Source: Ruminococcaceae bacterium UBA5396
GTDB taxonomy: Bacteria > Bacillota > Clostridia > Oscillospirales > Acutalibacteraceae
Direction: 5' to 3'
NCBI GenBank assembly: GCA_002410715.1
Contig: DHOG01000130.1
Coordinates: 9,841-33,790 of the forward strand
DNA: 23,950 nt
The translations under genes and the position numbers were made by a program. The notes beneath the pieces were generated by a model, which did no database searches, had not been told where the DNA came from, and worked only from the letters and a program-made list of their open reading frames with translations. Shown piece by piece: positions 14,850-22,770 of the stretch (position 1 is the stretch's first letter; every line of letters begins with the position of its first letter).

Positions 14850-15470
14850 ATGAAATGGCTTCAATATGGGTTCATGATCTTATTTCACCCCATTGAGATT
14901 TTCTACCTCATCAAACGTGATCGAAAAAACATTCCTTGGATGGTCAGCCTGTTTACTCTGGCAATCGCCGTTCTCATAAAAACCCTCACTGTGTACACGG
15001 TCAATTATACTGTCGCCAGCAAATCTGCAGAGCAAGCCAACGCCCTGTGGGAGTTAGGCATGGTTGTGGTACCCCTGCTGTTGTGGGTGGTTGCAAGCTA
15101 TGCCCTCATGACAATTATGGGCGGCGAGTCTACCTTTAAGGAAACGCTGACAATCAGCACCTATAGCTTGGTTCCCTATATTCTGTTCACGCCATTAGTG
15201 ATCATAATTTCGCAGGTGCTATCTACGTCAGAAGCAGGTTTTTTCAATACATTACAAAATCTGCTAATTGTTTGGATGCTAATTCTTTTGTTTGTGGGGT
15301 TTAAAGAATCCAACGGACTGGGATTTGGTGCAGCCATATGGCGTGCATTTCTATCGCTCATTGTTATGGTCTTGATTGCCGCAACGTTTCTGCTAATATT
15401 CGCGCTGGGTTCTCAAATAGTGATATTTGTTCAGGAGCTCACGTCGGAAATTAATTACTATTTGAGATAG
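14850..15470 (+). CDS. Yip1-family integral membrane protein
   Basis: A 206-residue membrane protein with about five hydrophobic helices and the pattern of bacterial Yip1-domain proteins. The amphipathic N-terminus FHPIEIFYLIKRDRK precedes helix 1, and a short extracellular loop and a helix with the family's MGGESTFKETLTISTYSLVPYI stretch follow. Bacterial Yip1 proteins have no settled function; the eukaryotic members shape and organise membranes. Its position between the anchored NHL propeller gene and the DUF5696 gene, with gaps of 12 and 7-10 bases, argues that it is a membrane partner of one or both. RBS AAGGGGGG lies about 6 bases before ATG 14850. Confidence 0.82.
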   Translation: MKWLQYGFMILFHPIEIFYLIKRDRKNIPWMVSLFTLAIAVLIKTLTVYTVNYTVASKSAEQANALWELGMVVVPLLLWVVASYALMTIMGGESTFKETLTISTYSLVPYILFTPLVIIISQVLSTSEAGFFNTLQNLLIVWMLILLFVGFKESNGLGFGAAIWRAFLSLIVMVLIAATFLLIFALGSQIVIFVQELTSEINYYLR

Positions 15471-15480
15471 GAGCAGCATG

Positions 15481-17736
15481 ATGAAGAACAATAAGAAAAT
15501 CATTGCCTTGTTGTCAGCGCTCGCTGTTGTTGTGACAGTCTCTGCTATCCTTGTGCTCAAGCCTAAACTCAAGGTGGACGCCGAGCAGCTGAGTTCCTAT
15601 GCGACGAAGGCAGTGCCCCCTGTGTACGTGAACGATAACATCGACTGGCAGGATGACATCGCTCTGGTTGGTGAAGCCGGCGGGTATCAGCTGTATTATG
15701 ACCGCGCCAACGTGTCGTTTTCTATAAAAAGTGTACAAAGCGGCCATATGTGGAAATCCGGGGTAACAGCCGAAGAGTTTACGCCCAAACGCGAGTCGGA
15801 TTATATATGGGCAGATTTGCAAAAAGCCTGTATCGTGGGTTACACCAACTTTGCAGATATGAACGGCACCATCAATATTGCGGAGCGCTTGACACAGATG
15901 GTCACCGTTACCGCCACCGAGAAAAAACTGAAAAATGGTGTGGCTGTAGCCTTGATGTTTGAAGAATATGAGTTAGGGTTCACCATGGAGCTATGGTTGG
16001 ATGAGGATGGCTTGAACGTGCGCATTCCCCGTGAGCGTATAGTGGAGAGTGGGGAATACGGCATTACCAATATCACAGTTTTCCCGATGCTTGGTGCCAC
16101 GACCGATTCCGAGGATGGCTATATCGTGTACCCGGACGGGCCGGGCGCCTTATACCGCTTAATCTCCTCTGAAAACAGGCAAAGCTCGGTATCCACGGAT
16201 GTCTATTTTCCGCGCACCTTTGATTTGGATTCCATCGAACGAGATCACGTACAGGGTAAGCAATACGCTATGCTGCCCGTTTATGGAGTAACTACAGGAA
16301 GTAAAGGATTGCTGGCGTACATCCTCGAAGGAGAGATGAACAGCTATATTACGCTGACACCAAGCGGCAACGTTTATGACCTCCACCGCATTCAGTCTAC
16401 CATCACCTACCGCAAGGCGTATCAGTACGTATCTCCTGACGGCACGCCACTGGACGCGGTGGAAAAGAATATTTCTGCCGGAGATTATCGGGTGCATTAT
16501 TTCTTTATGGAACAAGATACTGTCACCTATTCGTCCATGGCGCAACGGTTGCGGGAGTATATGCTCAAAACCGGTCGGCTGTCAACGTCACAGGCGGCGG
16601 ATGACGAACGAGTGAACGTCAATTTGCAGATGATTATGGGTTCACAGGTTAAGACCATGGTCGCCACCACCTATCAGGAAATGACAACCTTTGACGATAT
16701 ACAAAAAATGGTGGGTGAATTGGGCGATCCAACTGGAAACGCATTACGGATTATGATGCTGGGCTGGCAGAAATCAGGGTATAACTCCAATCCAACAGGG
16801 TATAAGCCTTCCGAAAAAATCGGCGGCTTGAGTGGGTTAAAGCGATTGACGAAAAGCCTTGGACGACGTGGTATTGACTCCTACTTGATAATGAATATGG
16901 TGGATGCTGATGCTGAAACAAGAGGCTTCACAAAGCAAAGCGATGCTGCGTATAACGAAATGCAGCTGCCCATCACCAATGCCGATGGTTCGCGCTATCT
17001 GACCAATGGCTTCCGTTCTCTGAATCAGCTCATTTATAAAGTCCTGCCATATTTTAACCGTCACCATCTGCAAGGCATCGGCTTTGATAAACTGGGCAAG
17101 TATGTCTATGATGACTATCAAACAAATATGGCAATGAATCGAAGTGATATGTTACTGACATACCGCGGTATACTTCAGGAATCGAGAGAGTCCGGCCGGT
17201 CGATAGCGGTTCAGCACGGTAACGCCTACGCATTGGAGAGGGCAGATTACCTGTACGATGTTCCCTTGAGCAACTCAAATCTTATGGTGATGAGTGAAAG
17301 CGTTCCATTCTATCAGATGGTAGTACACGGGATAATTCCTTATAGCGGCGTGACGCCGGGAAATATGTCGGTTGATTATGCCGTGGAAAAGCTTAAATGG
17401 ATTGAGTATGGCTGCGAACCCATGTTTTTATTGACACAAAATTCTCCCGAGCTATTTAAAGGCTCCAAAGTAACCAATGCTTTTGCCACAAAGGCAGAAA
17501 CACTTTTGGATGAAATTGCCTCCGTCTGCCAGGAGTTTAATAAGAAGCTGCGCTTTACCGCCAACCACACCATATCGGAGCATAAGAAGCTGTCCGACGG
17601 AGTGTATCGTGTCTCCTACGCCAATGGCTGGAGCATTTACATCAATTACAACCGCACTGCACAAACAATTGATGGCATAGCGATTGGTGGGGTTGATTAT
17701 ACCGTGATTGATAACAACGGAAACATAGTGGAATAG
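15481..17736 (+). CDS. DUF5696-type membrane-anchored protein, glycosidase-like
   Basis: A 751-residue protein (752 if the ATG at 15478 is used; AGGAG at 15469-15473 fits 15481 better). One N-terminal hydrophobic helix (about 7-27) with no lipobox suggests a signal anchor with the rest outside. The N-terminal ~330 residues look beta-rich (LYYDRANVSFSIKSV, MELWLDEDGLNVRIP, YIVYPDGPGALYRL). The middle resembles a TIM barrel (LRIMMLGWQKSGY, DSYLIMNMVDAD, GIGFDKLGKYVYDDY with D536, SVPFYQMVVHGIIPYSG). The end looks like a small beta domain. This order, super-sandwich then barrel, recalls GH101/GH36-like enzymes, but catalysis is inference. I recognise it as the DUF5696 type, seen near sugar ABC transporters in Firmicutes. 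It is followed 11 bases later by permease pair 2. Confidence 0.8.
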   Translation: MKNNKKIIALLSALAVVVTVSAILVLKPKLKVDAEQLSSYATKAVPPVYVNDNIDWQDDIALVGEAGGYQLYYDRANVSFSIKSVQSGHMWKSGVTAEEFTPKRESDYIWADLQKACIVGYTNFADMNGTINIAERLTQMVTVTATEKKLKNGVAVALMFEEYELGFTMELWLDEDGLNVRIPRERIVESGEYGITNITVFPMLGATTDSEDGYIVYPDGPGALYRLISSENRQSSVSTDVYFPRTFDLDSIERDHVQGKQYAMLPVYGVTTGSKGLLAYILEGEMNSYITLTPSGNVYDLHRIQSTITYRKAYQYVSPDGTPLDAVEKNISAGDYRVHYFFMEQDTVTYSSMAQRLREYMLKTGRLSTSQAADDERVNVNLQMIMGSQVKTMVATTYQEMTTFDDIQKMVGELGDPTGNALRIMMLGWQKSGYNSNPTGYKPSEKIGGLSGLKRLTKSLGRRGIDSYLIMNMVDADAETRGFTKQSDAAYNEMQLPITNADGSRYLTNGFRSLNQLIYKVLPYFNRHHLQGIGFDKLGKYVYDDYQTNMAMNRSDMLLTYRGILQESRESGRSIAVQHGNAYALERADYLYDVPLSNSNLMVMSESVPFYQMVVHGIIPYSGVTPGNMSVDYAVEKLKWIEYGCEPMFLLTQNSPELFKGSKVTNAFATKAETLLDEIASVCQEFNKKLRFTANHTISEHKKLSDGVYRVSYANGWSIYINYNRTAQTIDGIAIGGVDYTVIDNNGNIVE

Positions 17737-17747
17737 GGGGGAGCTGT

Positions 17748-18638
17748 GTGAATCGTTCAGGAAAAGTTAAGAGAAAAGGACTATCCCTTGAAAAGCGGGA
17801 GGCTTTATATGGGTTCCTATTTATATCGCCTTGGATTATCGGAGGTCTGCTGTTGCTGATGTTTCCAATTTTCCGGTCTTTACAGTTAAGTGTTCACAAC
17901 ATCACCAATATAGCCGATTGGGAACTGGAATGGGCGGGCTTAGAGCATTTTAAGAAAGCGATATTCGGAGATGCCATCTATTTTGAATATTATTTGGATA
18001 CCGTAAAATCTATGATGATTCAAATTCCGTTAATAAACGTATTCGCCTTGACGGTGGCGGTGTTCCTGAATCGTCGGTTTGCGGGACGTACCATGTTCCG
18101 CCTGCTGTTCTTTCTTCCCGTTCTGTTAGGAACCGGATTTATCATGCAGCAGCTTATGGGGCAAAAAGTGGATCAGGAAACGATGGAGGTTGCCCGAAAG
18201 GTGCTTCTTCCCCAAGAGGTGACTATTTATCTCGGTCCCAAGATAACCAACTGGATAAGTGAGTTTCTCAACGTTATTACCACCGCACTTTGGAAATCCG
18301 GAGTGCAGATAGTGATTTATCTGGCAGGATTGCAGGGCGTTTCCCGGCAACTGTATGAAGCGGCACGTGTCGATTCGGCTACCGAATGGGAAACGTTCTG
18401 GCTGATTACGCTGCCCATGGTCACCCCAATGATGCAGCTTAACCTGATTTATTCGGTGGTGGACAGCTTCAGTGATGAGAGCAACTCTCTGCTGGCCTAT
18501 ATCGTCCGTCAAGGCTTTGTCGCCAACAAATTCGAGTACTCCTCGGCGATGGGTTGGCTGTTCTTTGTTTTTGCCATTATATTGATTGTTGCACTTTTCT
18601 TGATAACGCAGCGCTTTGTCAACCGTGTCAAAGAATGA
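17748..18638 (+). CDS. CUT1 sugar ABC transporter permease, MalF/UgpA type (pair 2)
   Basis: A 296-residue permease starting at GTG 17748, with GGGGGGAG about 5 bases upstream. It has about six membrane helices, beginning LYGFLFISPWIIGGLLLLMFPIF. The EAA loop is QLYEAARVDSATEWETFWLITLPMV, with Ser in place of the usual Gly after the conserved Asp (VDS rather than IDG). The region between helices 3 and 4 is longer than in the first MalF-type subunit, adding about 35 residues around QQLMGQKVDQETMEVARKVL that should lie outside the membrane. This layout is known from permeases associated with DUF5696/Yip1 neighbours, as far as I recall. It pairs with the subunit 21 bases downstream. Confidence 0.92.
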   Translation: MNRSGKVKRKGLSLEKREALYGFLFISPWIIGGLLLLMFPIFRSLQLSVHNITNIADWELEWAGLEHFKKAIFGDAIYFEYYLDTVKSMMIQIPLINVFALTVAVFLNRRFAGRTMFRLLFFLPVLLGTGFIMQQLMGQKVDQETMEVARKVLLPQEVTIYLGPKITNWISEFLNVITTALWKSGVQIVIYLAGLQGVSRQLYEAARVDSATEWETFWLITLPMVTPMMQLNLIYSVVDSFSDESNSLLAYIVRQGFVANKFEYSSAMGWLFFVFAIILIVALFLITQRFVNRVKE

Positions 18639-18659
18639 TAAAGGAGGGGTTGAGACAGA

Positions 18660-19619
18660 ATGAATGCAAAATTTAAAGCCTTGACACAGTATCCGCTCAA
18701 GGATAAAATCAAAAGGCAGCATCTTCGACTCCCGGTATCACTATTTGATATTGTTGTATTTTGTCTATTGATTTTACTAGCATTTGTCTTTATTTATCCG
18801 TTTTTGTTTATGTTGGTTAATTCCTTCAAAAGTTATAACGATATTATTAATATAACGGTAAAGTGGCTGCCTCGGGAATTTACTTTTTCAAATTACACGA
18901 TTGCGTACAACGCTTTACAAGTACAGAAAACCTTTATAAACTCATTGTTTGTAACGGTTTTTGCGACCATGGGACACGTGCTATCCTGTTCATTTATTGG
19001 ATATGGCTTTGCCCGGTTTCGATTTCCTCTTCGCAGGGTGCTTTTCAGTATCGTGATACTATCGTTTTTAATTCCTGTGCAGACATTAATCATTCCGATG
19101 TACATTACCTACTCCAACCTCAATATGCTTGAAACGTATTTACCACTAATTTTTCCAACGTTTTTAGGGTTTGGATTAAAGGGCGGACTGTTTGTGTTTT
19201 TGTTCCGCCAGTACTTTATACGCATACCCAAATCGCTGGACGAGGCAGCCAGCATCGACGGTTGTGGGCCGCTACGAGTTTTCTTTCGTATCGCTCTTCC
19301 CTCCTCCGGGGCTACCGCCATCGTGTGCATTGTTTTATCGATAGTTTGGCACTGGAACGACTTTTACGAACCTGGAATTTATATTTCCAGCTTCGATGAT
19401 ATGCTGCTTCCTCAGATATTAGGTTCTCTCTACCATCTGCTAAACAAGTTGTCCGTTGACCCCAATATGGAGGTGGCTGCGGAGGGTGCTAAAATCATGT
19501 ATCACAAAGGAATCGTGATGGCGGGCACCGTCATGGCGATATTGCCGCCATTTATTGCCTATTTGTTTTTACAAAAACGATTTATTGAAGGCGTGGAACG
19601 CACAGGCTTAGTTGAGTAA
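18660..19619 (+). CDS. CUT1 sugar ABC transporter permease, MalG/UgpE type (pair 2)
   Basis: A 319-residue permease with about six membrane helices. The coupling loop reads SLDEAASIDGCGPLRVFFRIALP and is followed by WHWNDFYEPGIYI; the C-terminus ends FIEGVERTGLVE, close to the common MalG-type ending. RBS AAGGAGGGG lies 10 bases before ATG 18660. It should form the second heterodimer with the preceding gene. Neither pair has a dedicated ATPase gene in the window, and shared MsmX/MsmK-type ATPases are well established for CUT1 importers in Firmicutes. It ends 37 bases before the DUF4091 enzyme. Confidence 0.93.
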   Translation: MNAKFKALTQYPLKDKIKRQHLRLPVSLFDIVVFCLLILLAFVFIYPFLFMLVNSFKSYNDIINITVKWLPREFTFSNYTIAYNALQVQKTFINSLFVTVFATMGHVLSCSFIGYGFARFRFPLRRVLFSIVILSFLIPVQTLIIPMYITYSNLNMLETYLPLIFPTFLGFGLKGGLFVFLFRQYFIRIPKSLDEAASIDGCGPLRVFFRIALPSSGATAIVCIVLSIVWHWNDFYEPGIYISSFDDMLLPQILGSLYHLLNKLSVDPNMEVAAEGAKIMYHKGIVMAGTVMAILPPFIAYLFLQKRFIEGVERTGLVE

Positions 19620-19656
19620 TAGGGAAGGCGAATATAACAATTTATTGGAGGATATT

Positions 19657-21381
19657 ATGCACATACAGGCAGGTTTGGCTAATGAATACTTCAAGCTGCG
19701 TTACGGCTTAGAGGCTATGAACAATGATGAAGCCATTTATAACAACAAAAGCATTAGCCTGGACTGCGCGCGTGGCAGCTACGTTGCGTTTCAGATTGTT
19801 CTGAAGGCGGATGAGGCATTTACGTTAAATGTGGGGGATGAGCCATATTTCAGCCGAGACTCAGCACAGAAATTCATACGAGTGGCTGTGGATGGTGCTC
19901 TGGATTTCCGGCTGAATATAATTGACATGGCCATTGACAATGAGATGTATTTATGGGGCGAGGCACTGCTGGAGCAAGCTGTGCGGGAGATGCCGGCAAA
20001 TCGCGCGGTGAGTGTTTGGGTTGAGGCAGCAGTTCCCGCGGGCACTTCTCACGGCGTTTATGGCGGAAAGATTAGACTGTATATCGGCCAGCTATTTGAA
20101 GAAGAGCAGGCGATGGAACTGTCTTTCAGTGTAGAGGTTTATTCGTATACCCTGCCAGCACCGTCCGAATATTGTTGCTATCTGGATCTGTGGCAGCATC
20201 CCTGCAACATTGCGCGTAAGGCAGAGACGCCGTTGTGGAGCAACAAACATTTTGAAGTACTGGAATCCTATATCCGCTCGCTTGCGGAGTTGGGACAGAA
20301 GGTGATTACAATCGCTGCATCTCAGCTGCCATGGGCGGGTCAAAGCTGCAGCGAAGAGCATCGCACGCCTGCCAACCTGTATGAATACTCGTGCATTCGT
20401 GTATACCGCAACCAAGATGAAACGTTAAGGTACGATTATTCCGTGATGCAGCGATACATCGATTTGTGCATGAAGTACGGCATCAACCAAGAGATTGAAG
20501 TGTTTGGTCTTGTAAACGTGTGGAATGGCAAATTTCCGGTTATTTGTCCGGATTATCAGGAGCCAATTAAAATCCGCTGCCTTGACGCGGATGGTGTTTA
20601 TCGGTATCTTACCAAGCCGGAAGAAATTGACCACTACATCGTATCGTTACAATCCTATTTTGAGCACAAGGGCTTGCTCAGCCGCGTTCGCATTACAGCT
20701 GACGAGCCAAGAAATAGGGAAGCGTATCAAAAATCCTTGGAGCATATTAAAGAAATAGCACCAAAATTTATATTTAAAGCGGCCTTAAATCATGCAGAAT
20801 TCCTTTCCACCTTTCAAGACGAAATTCAGGATTTCGCTCCGTTTATTGACTGCATATTCCGCGAATATTCAACCGTTTGCGAGGCGATGGAGAAGTTTCC
20901 GGACAAGCGTTTTCTTTTATATGTATGCTGCGGACCGGATTTCCCCAACACGTTTGTTCATAGCCCCTTTACCGAAACATCGTTGTTGTTCTATATCACT
21001 GCTTTTTTACGGATGGATGGATTTCTTCGCTGGAACTACACTGTCTGGCCAGAAAACCCGCGTGTAGACGCTCGATATATGACCTTCCCAGCGGGAGACA
21101 CGCATTTCGTGCTACCATCCAATAGTGGAACAGTACTCCTTACTCTGCGCTGGAAAGCGCTGAAGCGCGGGATAGAAGAATTTGAAATGATTCGGCAGTT
21201 GGAAAAGCAAGGAAGCACTACATTAGTGCAGATATATACAAAATTGTTTGGTACGGATATACCCGAAGAGTTTGTTGCTAAATCGGGAGATAATTGCGAC
21301 AGAGAAATGTTTGAATCGATTGATGATGCGAGTTTCCTGCAATTACGTAGAGAACTCTTGCAAGCTCTAAGTAGCCGATAG
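19657..21381 (+). CDS. Cytoplasmic DUF4091 / GH123-like glycoside hydrolase
   Basis: A 574-residue protein with no signal peptide. The N-terminal ~170 residues are beta-rich. The rest matches the DUF4091 (GH123-type catalytic) domain: RITADEPRN with D349-E350, a stretch DCIFREYSTVCEAM, FLLYVCCGPDFPNTF, DGFLRWNYTVWPENPRVD, FPAGDTHFVLP, and LRWKALKRGIEEFEMI. In GH123 beta-N-acetylgalactosaminidases, adjacent Asp and Glu act by substrate-assisted catalysis, and DE-P here sits at the equivalent place by motif. That is known for the family; specificity here is inferred. ATG 19657 is preceded by GGAGG with 5 bases between; earlier in-frame codons overlap the permease end. Being cytoplasmic, it would cut imported oligosaccharides. 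Confidence 0.87.
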   Translation: MHIQAGLANEYFKLRYGLEAMNNDEAIYNNKSISLDCARGSYVAFQIVLKADEAFTLNVGDEPYFSRDSAQKFIRVAVDGALDFRLNIIDMAIDNEMYLWGEALLEQAVREMPANRAVSVWVEAAVPAGTSHGVYGGKIRLYIGQLFEEEQAMELSFSVEVYSYTLPAPSEYCCYLDLWQHPCNIARKAETPLWSNKHFEVLESYIRSLAELGQKVITIAASQLPWAGQSCSEEHRTPANLYEYSCIRVYRNQDETLRYDYSVMQRYIDLCMKYGINQEIEVFGLVNVWNGKFPVICPDYQEPIKIRCLDADGVYRYLTKPEEIDHYIVSLQSYFEHKGLLSRVRITADEPRNREAYQKSLEHIKEIAPKFIFKAALNHAEFLSTFQDEIQDFAPFIDCIFREYSTVCEAMEKFPDKRFLLYVCCGPDFPNTFVHSPFTETSLLFYITAFLRMDGFLRWNYTVWPENPRVDARYMTFPAGDTHFVLPSNSGTVLLTLRWKALKRGIEEFEMIRQLEKQGSTTLVQIYTKLFGTDIPEEFVAKSGDNCDREMFESIDDASFLQLRRELLQALSSR

Positions 21382-21394
21382 AGGGGTATATGGA

Positions 21395-22651
21395 ATGGTA
21401 AAACGACTGCTGTACAGAATAACAAAGGGTACTTTGCTGAGCTTGACCACGCTGATTTTGGTGGGAAATAGTGCCCAGTCATTAGCGGTATCTCCCAAGA
21501 CGGACGTGATACATAACGCCAGAGTCGTGTTCTTCGGGGACAGCCTGACACATTATGGAACATGGCCGGAAACTCTAAAGAATCGATTTAATCTATCCGC
21601 TGCCATTAATGCCGGCGTAGGCGGGAACACAAGCTCAGCCGGGCTTTCGCGCTTTGATTCATCGGTAAAGGCGCATAATCCGGATTTTGTCATCATCAAT
21701 TTCGGCATGAATGATCATGTGACGGATAGGCCCAACTCACCACAAACCTCCAAGGAGTGGTACAAGTACAACTTGGAGACGATTGCTGATAAGGTGAGGG
21801 GGATTGGCGCCATTCCGGTGTTTTTCACCACAAGCTATATGGTTGAGGAAACGTATTACACAAGGCATCCCAAGGAGAATTATGCATCTGCAGGTGGAGC
21901 CCTGCAGCTGTTAGACGATTACAGTGAAATCATGCGTCAGGTGTCGATAGAAAAAAAGGTGGATCTCGTCGATGTGCGCGCCGAGTGCGAAAGATACAGC
22001 CCACAGCAGCTGCTGGATAATGACGGCGTGCATCTTGCGAGTATGGGTAATCAGTTGTACGCAAAGGTAATCGGCAATTTTCTGGATGCCAAATATTCCA
22101 AGCCTTCCGCAATAAAGGCAGTTACCGTCAAGTTTACGGATAAACATACCGGAAAGCACCTGATTCCGGCAATCCGGTTTGAAGGTGCTGCGGGCGCCAG
22201 GATTCGCTTGGTTGCCAGAGAGATAGAAGGCTATGAGTTGGAAGGTGAGGCGATGAAGGATTATTCCTTTTCGGCGTCCGCCACTCAAGAGTTTGTCTTT
22301 CAGTATGCCAATATCTCGGGAACTTCCATAGTGACAACCACCCGTTCATCTGCAGGCACTACCAAAGGACAAAACAATACCACAACCAATGCTCATACCA
22401 CGCAAAGCGTTTCAATCGGCACAACGCTCGTGATTGGGAGCGCAGAGATGAGTGAAGTTTCAACCGACACCTCATCGAAAATGGAAGAAAAAACAGTTGC
22501 CACTATGACATCGGCTGACAAAACCGGAGAGAAAAACGCAAATAAACCGTTGGTTATTATTCTTTGTCTTGCCAGTATCATAGTAGCAGCGGGTGGGAGT
22601 TTTGTTGTTTACCGTATGCTAAAAAACGGATTTGCTAAAAGAAAGAAATAG
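21395..22651 (+). CDS. SGNH/GDSL esterase with MucBP-like domain and membrane tail
   Basis: A 418-residue secreted enzyme. Signal peptide at about 1-31. The SGNH hydrolase domain (about 40-235) shows all four blocks: FFGDSLT with nucleophile Ser50, GVGGN with Gly76/Asn78, GMNDH with Asn106, and DGVHL with Asp210 and His213. These enzymes commonly remove acetyl or other acyl groups from glycans. Next, residues about 241-304 (VTVKFTDKHTGKHL ... GYELEG ... FVFQY) resemble a MucBP-type beta domain. A Ser/Thr-rich linker follows, then one membrane helix (about 384-405) and a basic tail NGFAKRKK. No LPxTG-like motif precedes the helix, so it is probably membrane- rather than sortase-anchored. RBS GAGGGG is 8 bases before the ATG. 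It likely de-acylates the glycan before import. Confidence 0.9.
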   Translation: MVKRLLYRITKGTLLSLTTLILVGNSAQSLAVSPKTDVIHNARVVFFGDSLTHYGTWPETLKNRFNLSAAINAGVGGNTSSAGLSRFDSSVKAHNPDFVIINFGMNDHVTDRPNSPQTSKEWYKYNLETIADKVRGIGAIPVFFTTSYMVEETYYTRHPKENYASAGGALQLLDDYSEIMRQVSIEKKVDLVDVRAECERYSPQQLLDNDGVHLASMGNQLYAKVIGNFLDAKYSKPSAIKAVTVKFTDKHTGKHLIPAIRFEGAAGARIRLVAREIEGYELEGEAMKDYSFSASATQEFVFQYANISGTSIVTTTRSSAGTTKGQNNTTTNAHTTQSVSIGTTLVIGSAEMSEVSTDTSSKMEEKTVATMTSADKTGEKNANKPLVIILCLASIIVAAGGSFVVYRMLKNGFAKRKK

Positions 22652-22669
22652 CGTATTTTAGCTATACAA

Positions 22670-22719
22670 AATCAGGGGTATTGCGAAACAATTACATTCT
22701 TTTCGCAATACCCCTGATT
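22670..22719 (+). terminator. Perfect 19-bp hairpin after the esterase gene
   Basis: Arms at 22670-22688 and 22701-22719 are exact reverse complements around a 12-base loop, starting 18 bases after the stop. No T-tract follows on the + strand (AGAAACTATC). On the - strand the stem is followed by a weak TTTTG. It may end the operon or protect the 3' end. The following 51 bases hold only a possible TATATA element at 22751-22756. Confidence 0.6.
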
Positions 22720-22755
22720 AGAAACTATCGGCAGAATTCCATTTCCAGATTATAT

Positions 22756-22763
22756 AAAGGATG
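22756..22763 (+). promoter_or_regulatory. RBS that supports a TTG start
   Basis: AAAGGATG ends 7 bases before the TTG at 22771. A stop codon lies in frame at 22762-22764, so the TTG is the first usable start in that frame. Confidence 0.6.
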
Positions 22764-22770
22764 ATTTTGC

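Noticed and set aside
17295..17307. TGAAAGCGTTCCA, resembling half of a catabolite-responsive (cre) site.
   Set aside because: It sits deep inside the DUF5696 coding region and lacks the matching second half. I found no cre-like site in the intergenic gaps.
21395..22651. Sortase anchoring of the SGNH esterase.
   Set aside because: No LPxTG or PxTGD motif precedes the C-terminal helix; the nearest sequence is NKPL, which does not fit.
22751..22756. TATATA before the GH36 gene, considered as a -10 box.
   Set aside because: No acceptable -35 element lies 16-18 bases upstream, and transcription would begin within a few bases of the start codon and remove the ribosome site. Too weak to call.
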